A stretch of 64,000 nucleotides of DNA from Hymenobacter rigui (GTDB lineage: Bacteria; Bacteroidota; Bacteroidia; Cytophagales; Hymenobacteraceae). Within the stretch, counting starts at the first letter, position 1. The number at the start of each line of letters is the position of its first letter. The position numbers and the translations under genes were made by a program. This document shows positions 15,913 to 23,800 of the stretch, in pieces. The notes under the pieces are model-generated. The model made no database searches. It was not told the DNA's origin and saw only the letters and a program-made list of their open reading frames with translations. The stretch is from assembly GCF_003944715.1 (NCBI RefSeq), contig NZ_RWIT01000008.1, forward strand, positions 1 to 64,000. The letters run 5' to 3'.

Positions 15913-16977
15913 GTGCAGACAAACTGGCAACCATCGGCTCTTCCGCCTGCAATAGAACTGGAAACACGAGCTGTACTAAAAAAACTACCGGCTGCTCATC
16001 GCGCTTTGGCAGAGCTCAAGGGCTTAGTCGCCGCAATTCCCAATGAGAGCATACTACTGGATACACTGCCGTTGCAAGAAGCAAAGGACAGTTCAGCTAT
16101 TGAAAATATCGTCACTACGCACGATGAGCTCTTTAATGCTGAGCTTAATTTAGGAGTGTCCCAGGCCGCCAAAGAGGTGCAACGCTACGCGGCGGCTTTA
16201 CGCCTGGGCACACGCTTAGTACAGCAGTTTGGGTTTCTGAGTGCTAATCACATTGCCCAAATACAGGAGGAATTGAAGCGTGATAACGGGGGCTACCGCA
16301 AACTACCTGGTACGACACTCAAAAATCAACGTGGGGAGGTAGTGTATACTCCACCACAAGACTCCATAACCATCCTGGACCTGATGGGGAATTTAGAGCA
16401 GTATCTAAACGATGATTCATTACACGACGTCGACCCATTAATAAAGATGGCCGTGCTGCATTTTCAGTTTGAGAGCATCCACCCGTTTTATGATGGAAAC
16501 GGGCGCACCGGGCGCATTATCAATATTCTATACCTGGTGCTTAAAGGACTGCTGGATATTCCAGTGCTTTACCTGAGTCGGTTCATCACGCATAACAAAG
16601 CTGATTACTACCACTATCTACAGGCGGTGCGCGATACCGGTGCCTGGGAACCATGGCTGCTCTATATGCTCGAGGGCATTGAGCAGACAGCTCGCGAGAG
16701 TATCATACTGATCACTGAAATGCGCAGTCTCATGCAGCAAACCAAACAACAACTGCGCACCTACAAATTCTATAGCCAGGACCTTCTCAATAATCTATAC
16801 CGACACCCCTATACCCGCATCGAATTCTTACAGCAAGAACTCAATGTGAGCCGCCCTACTGCCGCCAGCTACTTAAATAAACTAGCGGAAGACGGCATCT
16901 TGGTTAAGCACAAGCAGGTAAACTCGAATTACTACGTAAATCAGCCGCTGTTTGAACTCCTCGCACGACTAGGCTAA
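15913..16977 (+). CDS. Class II Fic family AMPylase with C-terminal winged helix
   Basis: A 354-residue Fic protein starting with GTG. The catalytic motif is complete: HPFYDGNGRTGR at 190-201 with H190 as the general base. The autoinhibitory helix motif [S/T]xxxE[G/N] is present near the N-terminus as SSAIEN (S60, E64, N65). This defines a class II Fic enzyme, held inactive until E64 is displaced. The C-terminal part from about 290, including FLQQELNVSRPTAASYLNKL, is a winged helix-turn-helix domain. The enzymes transfer AMP from ATP to hydroxyl groups of target proteins. No separate antitoxin gene is seen, as expected for class II. An inverted repeat sits directly upstream. Confidence 0.9.
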   Translation: MQTNWQPSALPPAIELETRAVLKKLPAAHRALAELKGLVAAIPNESILLDTLPLQEAKDSSAIENIVTTHDELFNAELNLGVSQAAKEVQRYAAALRLGTRLVQQFGFLSANHIAQIQEELKRDNGGYRKLPGTTLKNQRGEVVYTPPQDSITILDLMGNLEQYLNDDSLHDVDPLIKMAVLHFQFESIHPFYDGNGRTGRIINILYLVLKGLLDIPVLYLSRFITHNKADYYHYLQAVRDTGAWEPWLLYMLEGIEQTARESIILITEMRSLMQQTKQQLRTYKFYSQDLLNNLYRHPYTRIEFLQQELNVSRPTAASYLNKLAEDGILVKHKQVNSNYYVNQPLFELLARLG

Positions 16978-17069
16978 GCCCTCGGTTCATAGTCGAGCTG
17001 ACTAGGTGAGATCAGGCCAGGGTAAAACTTGAAAAGCCTGACACTGCCGTAGGAAGCATTGAAATTGAG

Positions 17070-17102
17070 TAGGTTCCGATAATTAAAAGTTATCGGAACC
17101 TA
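17070..17102. repeat. Perfect inverted repeat, candidate recombinase site B
   Basis: Arms of 13 bp (TAGGTTCCGATAA at 17070-17082 and complement at 17090-17102) with a 7-bp spacer, TTAAAAG. The core CCGATAA-N7-TTATCGG is identical in arms and spacing to site A at 1645-1685, though the spacer and outer arm bases differ. It lies 93 bp after the Fic stop and marks the change from intact defence genes to decayed genes. No T-run follows. Confidence 0.55.
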
Positions 17103-17235
17103 TTAGGGCGGATACAGCAGCCTGACAGGTTCCAAGTGCGGGACAACTGCTCGCCGAGTAAGTAAAGAAGGATTTACCCAGACCGGCTCGTTCCGTGGTT
17201 TATCACCGTCGGGCGCTGGAAGCAAGTCGTACTAC

Positions 17236-17835
17236 TCATGACCGCTCCGCTACCAGTTGCTGCAGAGTCTGGGCATTGACAAACGCGGCACCCATGGTAT
17301 TGTTGAAATAGGCATATACGTCTTTGCCCTCTTGGATGTAATCGTGTATCTGCTCGGCTTGGTCGTGCAGAAAGTCGCGCTCGTAGGACTAGCGGTAGTT
17401 GCCCTGCGGGCCGTGGAAGCGCAGGTACACAACGCCGTAAGCCACCACCTTGAGCCGAGCTTTGCGGGCGGGGCCTTTATCGTGCAGCACCAGGCTGGCG
17501 CCATATTGATTCAGCAGGTCAAATGCCTCATTGTCGTACTAGCTGGGGTGGCGAAACTCCACCGCCTGGCGCCACTCGCGCGCGGGGTCGGCCGCCGCCA
17601 GCGCCTGCAACAGGGCACGAACTGCGTGGAGTTGGCGAATGGTGGTGCTGGGCGAGAACTGAATGAGCAGTCATCCCTTTTTGGTGCACAGCTCCCGGGC
17701 AGCCTCCAGAAAGCGAACAATACCGGAGAGGTCATAGGCCAGCGGCTTGGCGTGCGCAATATCGCGCCACAGCTTGAGGGTAAAGGTAAACTCAGGGCCG
17801 GCAGCTGGAAGGCCCTGCACACGGACTACACCCAT
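17236..17835 (-). pseudogene. DUF72 (YecE-like) protein, broken by three in-frame stops
   Basis: One minus-strand frame gives a clear DUF72 protein interrupted three times. In order it reads EFTFTLKLWRDIAHAKPL, then KKG-stop-LLIQFSPSTTIRQL, then EWRQAVEFRHPS-stop-YDNEAFDLL, then VVYLRFHGPQGNYR-stop-SYERDF and finally GKDVYAYFNNTMGAAFVNAQ. The stops are TGA, TAG and TAG. At the second, DUF72 proteins normally have W (EFRHPSWY), a one-base change to TAG. The N-terminal 60 or so residues (usual start with WYP and YF) are also missing. The frame is otherwise unbroken over 200 codons, so decay is recent, or the stops are read through. Function of the family is unknown. Confidence 0.8.
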
Positions 17836-17938
17836 TCTCTCTGAAATTTCACACCTAGGCCGCAGGTCGGTTGGCTATCTGCTACTGCTGGGAGTCACAG
17901 CTCGTCCGGCTTGTACCAAACTTCCCGTATTTTGGGTC

Positions 17939-18478
17939 GTGCGCACCCGCTGGTTCCTGTTTCCACTGCTGCTGTTGTCAGGGCTCCTGCCGGGAATCCA
18001 AGCTTCGGCGCAGCGCGCATCCTGGCCCCGGCAGGCGGGTACCGACCGCATTGAGTTCCGCGGGGTGCTGCCCTGGCCAACGCCCCTGCTAACAATGGCT
18101 CAACGGCAAGCCCTGGTGCGGCAATGGTACGCAACCAAACTCACGGATCAATTACCGACCCCACTGAAGCGCTGGAGTTCCGGAAAAACCACGTATGCCG
18201 GGTTGCCGCGTGAGGCGTCCCTCGACTCCGTTGTATATGTATCCGACCAGTCCGGTAGGGTTGACTCCGTATATGACCGAACTATCTGGCGGTTGGAGTT
18301 TCAGGTTGACTTGGTGCCCACCCCAGTTGGATTGGCTTACCGGCTTTTCGATTTTCAGAGCATCGTGTCGCAATACGATAATGCCACCTCCGAAACCCTG
18401 GAAAATATGCTTCCCCGGTATGAAGCTGAACATGCCGTGTTCTGCCGGCGCCTGCAGCGGGTGCTGACCGGCTGGTGA
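17939..18478 (+). CDS. Exported hypothetical protein
   Basis: About 179 residues, taken from a GTG at 17939 because the sequence VRTRWFLFPLLLLSGLLPG, then ASAQ, is a convincing Sec signal peptide with cleavage after ASA. The upstream in-frame stretch lies antisense over the DUF72 pseudogene and is probably not coding. The mature part contains EFRGVLPWP, MAQRQALVRQWYATKL and a C-terminal helix; it resembles DUF4468-type periplasmic proteins of Bacteroidota, but this is a weak impression. An 11-bp tandem repeat spans the stop codon (18468-18495). Isolated gene, function unknown. Confidence 0.6.
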   Translation: MRTRWFLFPLLLLSGLLPGIQASAQRASWPRQAGTDRIEFRGVLPWPTPLLTMAQRQALVRQWYATKLTDQLPTPLKRWSSGKTTYAGLPREASLDSVVYVSDQSGRVDSVYDRTIWRLEFQVDLVPTPVGLAYRLFDFQSIVSQYDNATSETLENMLPRYEAEHAVFCRRLQRVLTGW

Positions 18479-18811
18479 CCGGCTGGTGACCGGCAGAGGA
18501 AATTTTAGAAGAATGGCTCTCCTGTCAAGGATGGGAGAATGCTCCCCCACCCTTGGTTCCCCCAAGCTGATCTGCAGGGGGCCGGGCCTGTTTATAACGG
18601 GCGTGATAACCCCGTACTGAAACCCAGCTATCTGCCGGACAACGTCGCCAGGAGGTTTTCCAGGTTACGCAGGGACATCTTCATTCCCGCAGTGAAGCCT
18701 TCTAGGATGCTCTCCATTCTCTCCAGGGATTCGCAAGCACCTGCTGGCCACGATAAATTAAGGCTAGCCATAAAGGCGAGTAAGTCAGGAGGCGTTTTAA
18801 ACGTTCAGCCG

Positions 18812-19220
18812 CTAAATCATGCTCAGCGCCATCGCCAGCTTCTCATAGTTTTGTGGCGAGTAACGGAAATCCGGCGCGGCGGATGCCGGTTTTTTGAGAA
18901 TGCTTTTGTAGTGCGAAAACTCCCGGAAACCGGCCTCGCCGTGGTAGTTGCCAATGCCGCTGTCGCCGACCCCGCCGAAGGGCAGCGCCCCGTTGGCCAG
19001 GTACAGAATCGCTTCGTTGATGGCCCCGCCGCCGAACGATACTTCCGACAGCACTTGTTGCTGGGCCGCCTCGTCGGCGGTGAACAGGTACAGAGCCAGT
19101 GGCTTGGGCCGCGCCTTGATAGCCGCGATAATCCCGCCCCCGATGGCAAAGGCTTTCCGGTCGAGTTTGAGGAGTTCACGGTGACGCCCGTGCCGCCCGC
19201 CGCCCGCAAGTAGCGGCCCA
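18812..19220 (-). pseudogene. Aldehyde dehydrogenase C-terminal fragment
   Basis: The frame AAIKARPKPLALYLFTADEA, followed by SFGGGAINEAILYLANGALPFGGVGDSGIGNYHGEAGFREFSHYKSILKKP, is the last 110 residues of a class 3-type aldehyde dehydrogenase. Everything upstream, including the catalytic cysteine region, is missing. Before about 19141 the frame turns into unrelated sequence, with a degraded copy of the preceding segment in another frame. It sits directly after the SDR gene on the same strand, so a deletion probably removed the body of a gene that once belonged to the TetR-SDR unit. Confidence 0.8.
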
Positions 19221-19230
19221 GCGAGCAACC

Positions 19231-19971
19231 CTAGCGCTGATTCAGCATTTCGAAAGCCTGCTGGGGGGCCGACAGAAAAAACGCCCGGAACCCAGCCGTC
19301 TGGCCGATGGGAATTTCCCATTCGTCGTGCTCGATGCCGGCCACCAGGGCCTCGGCTACCTCGGCGGCGGGCATGCCGTGCGCGCCGCCGATTTCCTGTG
19401 AAAACGCGGTATTCACCAGCGACGGCAGGGCCTCAAATACCTTCACGTTGGTCTCCTGGGCCAGGGTATGGCGCAGCGCCAGCGTGTACGAATGCACCGC
19501 CGCCTTGCTGTCGGAGTACGAGGGCGCGGCCACCGATGGCGCGTAGGCCACAATGGACGACACGTTGACCACGGCCGCCTCGGGCTGGGTTTTGAGCAGC
19601 GGCAAAAAGCCCTCGGTGATACGCAGCAGGGCAAAATAGTTGGTAGCAAACTCCTCGTGGGCCTTTTCGGCGGCCCCCGCGCCCGCGCCGTGGCGGTAGC
19701 TGAACGCCCGGCCGGCGTTGTTGATGAGCACACTCAGCGTGGGGTAATCGGCCGTCACCTGGGCCACGAGCTGTTGCACCTGGGCCGGGTCGGTAACGTC
19801 GCAGCGGATGGCCACAGCCCCCGGCAGCTCGGCCGCCGCCGCTTGCAGATTGTGCATGGTGCGGCCCACCAGAATAACGGTGTTGCCGCGGGCGCTCAGT
19901 AGCCGGGCCGTTTCCAGCCCGATGCCGGTGCCGCCCCCGGTGATGAGGACGGTTTTGTGTGAGATGTTCAT
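19231..19971 (-). CDS. Short-chain dehydrogenase/reductase (DltE-like SDR)
   Basis: A 246-residue classical SDR starting at the ATG at 19971. NAD(P) motif TGGGTGIG at 11-18, NNAG at 84-87, catalytic S139 in NVSSIV and Y152-x-x-x-K156 in SYSDSKAAV are all present. The enzyme family oxidises or reduces alcohols and carbonyls in the cytoplasm. A perfect palindrome (20020-20043) lies 49 bp before the start, between this gene and the TetR gene, and matches a second copy in front of tetR. This indicates direct control by the TetR protein. Downstream it runs into the aldehyde dehydrogenase remnant. Confidence 0.85.
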   Translation of the reverse strand: MNISHKTVLITGGGTGIGLETARLLSARGNTVILVGRTMHNLQAAAAELPGAVAIRCDVTDPAQVQQLVAQVTADYPTLSVLINNAGRAFSYRHGAGAGAAEKAHEEFATNYFALLRITEGFLPLLKTQPEAAVVNVSSIVAYAPSVAAPSYSDSKAAVHSYTLALRHTLAQETNVKVFEALPSLVNTAFSQEIGGAHGMPAAEVAEALVAGIEHDEWEIPIGQTAGFRAFFLSAPQQAFEMLNQR

Positions 19972-20019
19972 GAGAAGTAGTGGAAATGCCCACTCAGGGC
20001 GTTGAAATACAGGCGAAAT

Positions 20020-20043
20020 AAATTGTAGCACTCGCTACAATTT
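20020..20043. promoter_or_regulatory. TetR operator O1, before the SDR gene
   Basis: Perfect palindrome: AAATTGTAGC, 4-bp spacer ACTC, GCTACAATTT. The core TGTAGC-N4-GCTACA is repeated before the tetR gene at 20654-20669. Position between tetR stop and SDR start fits an operator controlling SDR transcription. Confidence 0.7.
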
Positions 20044-20056
20044 GGGGCAAAAAAAA

Positions 20057-20635
20057 TCACTCGAACAGCCGCAACTGAAAATCGATGAGCTGCCGGAGTC
20101 GAGCCGGGTCGTGCTCAAGCAGGCGGGTGGCGTTCAGGCCAGTCCAGAGGGTGGTGAAGTACACCGGCCACAGCTCGGGAGCCAGGCGGGCCAGGCTAGC
20201 GGCAGCGTTGGGAGCCCGCAGCAGGGCCAGGGTAAAGGCGTCGGCCACTTGCCGGATGTAGTGCCGGGCGGCGGTTTTCAGGCACTCGTCTTCGGTTTGG
20301 GTTAACGTATTGGCATAGTAGCAGCCGAACCGGTGAAACGGCCCCTGCGCATCGGCCAGCGCGTAGTAGTACTGCCGAATGATGTCGAGCGGGGCCGCGC
20401 TGGTACGCAGTGCGTCGAGCAGCGGCCGGGGGTGCAAGACAAAAAAGCGCTCCATCGATTTGAGAAACAGCTCCTGCTTGCCGTCCTTAAATGCCAGGTA
20501 GAAGCTGCCCTTGCCAATGCCCATCGCGGCTTGCAAGTCGCGCGACGAGGCGTGCTCGTAGCCCTTTTCCCAGAACACATCGATGGCACGGTCTAGGGCC
20601 TGCTGCTCATCGTACTGCTTTTGTCGGCCAGCCAT
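20057..20635 (-). CDS. TetR/AcrR family transcriptional repressor
   Basis: A 192-residue regulator starting at the ATG at 20635 (MAGRQKQYDEQQALDRAIDV). The N-terminal HTH is seen in YEHASSRDLQAAMGIGKGSFYLAFKDGKQELF, residues about 24-55, the standard TetR DNA-recognition pattern. The C-terminal part is helical, with the TetR_C ligand-binding type expected. Two palindromes with the core TGTAGC-N4-GCTACA, one before this gene and one before the SDR gene, are its likely operators, so it probably represses itself and the SDR. The inducer is unknown; an aldehyde or related electrophile would fit the SDR and aldehyde dehydrogenase neighbours (inference). Confidence 0.88.
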   Translation of the reverse strand: MAGRQKQYDEQQALDRAIDVFWEKGYEHASSRDLQAAMGIGKGSFYLAFKDGKQELFLKSMERFFVLHPRPLLDALRTSAAPLDIIRQYYYALADAQGPFHRFGCYYANTLTQTEDECLKTAARHYIRQVADAFTLALLRAPNAAASLARLAPELWPVYFTTLWTGLNATRLLEHDPARLRQLIDFQLRLFE

Positions 20636-20653
20636 GCGGCAAAGGTAACATAG

Positions 20654-20669
20654 TGTAGCGCATGCTACA
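20654..20669. promoter_or_regulatory. TetR operator O2, before tetR
   Basis: TGTAGC, spacer GCAT, GCTACA, 18 bp upstream of the tetR ATG. Same core and spacing as O1 at 20020-20043, so autoregulation is likely. Confidence 0.65.
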
Positions 20670-20886
20670 AAATAAATTTTATGTGGAAATGGCTGTTTTA
20701 GTTCATCAAAATCCCTTTCCACAGCCAAGCTAGTCGAGCATATTGCTCGCCGGTTGTAAACGTGCGCGTTTCGACTAAATGACCCAATGAGAGTTGTCTA
20801 ATCGTGTTAAAATTCTTACTAACAAGCAATTAGGCACCGAAGTCCCTAACAGTAATTTTATATCCCTGTTACTATAAGAAGGCCTA

Positions 20887-23800
20887 TTAATTCACCATGA
20901 TGCGTTTTAATACGCGGCCACGGGTGGTTTCAATAAGGAGTATATATAAGCCCGTCCGGCCCGGGGGGAAGTACAACGGCATGCTGGTGGAGGAGGCTTG
21001 ACGTAACTCCTGGCTGGTTACGAGGCTGCCCAGGGCATTGTACACGCGTACCTGCTCCACACTAAAGTCCGCCCGCTGCCAGTCCAGTACCACCCTTTCC
21101 CGGGCGGGGTTGGGATACACCGTGATGGACTCGTCCGCCTCCAACGCCAGCAGCGTAAAGGGAGTGGCACTGCTGGCGCGGCCACCGGCTCCCCCAATAG
21201 TGAGGGGGCCCGACCGGGCACCCGGGGGTACCCGTACCGTGGCCGTGGTAGCCGTGGCTGCCAGTACTGCTGCCCGCACCCCGCCAAAGGAGATAGTGTC
21301 AGGTAACCCATCAACTAGGAAGTTTGCCCCGGAAAGTGTCACCTCTTCCCCTACGCTGGCCTGCGCAGGAACCAGCGACGTGATGAGCGGAGCGGGCAGG
21401 AAAGTAAACGAACGGGAGGAAACCGTAGCACCCCCTGGAGTCTGGACCCGGATAGGCCCGGTTTGCGCAGTGGGTGGTACGCGCACCTGCAGGCTAGTAG
21501 TGCCGGCCGCGACCAGCACAGGCGCCGCGCCCGAGCCAAAGGTTACCACATTGCGGGCGGCCGGGCCAAAGTTGCCGCCGGTAATGGTGACCACGTCACC
21601 GGCCTTGCCCTTTGCGGGGGTGAAGTCCAAGACCGTAGGCGGGTACCACACGGTGAAGTCCTGCAGGCTTTCTACTTGCCCGCCCAGCGTGTGAAGCCGG
21701 ATTTTACCGGTGGTAGCGCCGGCAGGCACCGCTACCTGCAGCGTAGTGGCGGAGGCCTGTCCGACCACCGCCGGGGTCGTATTAAACCACACGGTGTCCT
21801 GCGCGGCCAGGGGGGCAAAGTTTGCCCCGGTCAGCGTGACGAGGCTTCCAGGTACGCCTTCTGCGGGCGTTACAGCCGTTACGGTAGGGGGCTGGTACAC
21901 GGTGAAGGCACTGGGACTGCGGCTGGTGCCGTCCGTCGTGCTCACGACAACGGAGCCAGTGGTTGCAGTGGCCGGCACTCGCACTGTCAGCGTCGTGGCC
22001 GTGGCACTGAGCACGGGTGCCGGCACGCCATTAAAACGCACCGTATTGGTGGCAGCCGTCGCCCCGAACCGCTGCCCCGTCAGGGTGACGAGCGTGCCAG
22101 CGCGTCCCTGGGCGGGGGTGAGCCAGGTAAGTGTGGGGGAGGCCAGTATGGCCGGGTAGCTCAGGGCCACGGCGGGAGTTACAACCACCGGCAGGTCGTA
22201 TATCCGGTTCACCGTTGCGTTGGTGCGGATGGGGGGATTGTAGTCAAAAAAGATATCCGCTTCGTTTGCAATCAGGGCTCGGGGGGCCAGGCCTGCTTTG
22301 GGTTGGAGCGTGAAGTAAACGAACCCGTTGCTGCCCGCCGCGTCACGCGACATCGGCGGCAGGTTGATGTTTTCGAACGTGAAGGTGAGCACGGGGCGGC
22401 CGTGGCCCGTCACGCTGAGCCGGTAGGGATGGGAAGCCGCCCCTACCCGCAGGGTGCGCAGGTCCAGGTCGGCGCTCAGCGTGTCCACAAGCTCCACCCG
22501 GTAGGCGTCGTCCGTTCCCGTGTTCTGGAACCGCACCTGGTAGCGCAACGGTACGCCGGTGGGGGTGTAGTGCTGAGCGGTGACGCCGTTGGGTACGACC
22601 AGCTTATCGTTTGGGTCGTACGAATCCAGAATAGGCTGGCAGTCCTCGGCGGTTTCCGGGCCGGGAACATTAGCCGGCATCGCCAGCATATTCGGGTTTG
22701 CCTGACCAGGGGTGCCCAGGCCCGGTACCTCCACTGTGCGGCTGGCGGTCTGCTGCGTGGGGTGGCCCGTGGGCTGATCGGCCTCGAGGCGCAGCACGGG
22801 GCGGGTGGCCGGCACCCGGAGCACCAGACTGTCCCCGCCCGCCAGCTGGTAGCGGTGCCGCAGGGCAAGCTCGCTGTTTTGGTAGAGACGCAGCGCCAGG
22901 CTATCGGTCATAGCGGCAGTGGCCGTGTTGCGCAGCACGAACCGGACCTGGTTGCCCGGCTGCAGCGTGCCTTTCACTGCGACGGTGGCCCCGTTCCAGA
23001 CCGGAAGGGGCGGATAGCTGTTGAGCGGCGTGATGGTGGCCTGGGTGCAGACCGTACGGCCGCGCAGGTCCGGGTTGCCGCATACCACCGAATCCTGAAG
23101 CACGAAGGTGCCGGCCGCGCCGGCCGGCAGCGTGCCGACCGCGAACAAGTAGCGTCCGTCGGGGGCGCGGGTATAGGGCGCATTGGCGGACACCAGTACC
23201 ACCTCCGGGGGCAGGGCCACCGCCACGGCCACGTTAGCCGCCGCGGCGAATCCATCGTTGCCGTAGTGCACGGTAGTGACGTTGCGAAAGCAGCGGCGGC
23301 GGCGGTTGGATGACACACTTACCCGCAGGAATGGACTGGTGCTGGCGTGAAAGCCAAAGTCCAGGTTGTCCAGCACGTTGTTATAGCCCCGCAGGTTAAC
23401 AACGGCGCCGGGCACGCACGTGAGCTGCAGGCGGCGACCCACTTCCTCCGGAGCGGGAAGCGGGGTTATCTGGTAGCTGCCGGTGTCCACGGCCAGCACG
23501 TAGCTCCCGTTTTCATCCGACATCCCGAAGTAGTCGCCGGGCTTCGCCACTACCGGGATATTACGAAGCAACGGTTCGTTGCTGTCGCGCTGACAGTTCT
23601 GGTTGACATCATCGTAGAGCTGTCCGCTGATCAGATTTACCGGCTGCTGCTGCTTGGGTACGTAGCAGCGCACCACGTCGCTGCCGCTGCTCAGGCTAAG
23701 CAGGCGCGTGCCCCGGCGGTTCACGGAGACGGCCGTCCCATAGCTAGGCATGGGGGTCTGAACGCTGCCGTCGGCGGAGTACACCCTCCCCAGGTGCGTG

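Noticed and set aside
17747-17938. Upstream extension of the exported protein at 17939
   Set aside because: It lies antisense to the DUF72 pseudogene and lacks coding character; the signal peptide begins at the GTG at 17939.
18468-18495. 11-bp tandem repeat at the end of the exported hypothetical gene
   Set aside because: Only two to three units, across a stop codon; a minor local duplication without clear role.
21463-23313. Long plus-strand open frame opposite the T9SS protein
   Set aside because: It is a GC-rich antisense shadow: composition is R/G/H-rich without domains, and the minus strand is a clear multi-domain protein.
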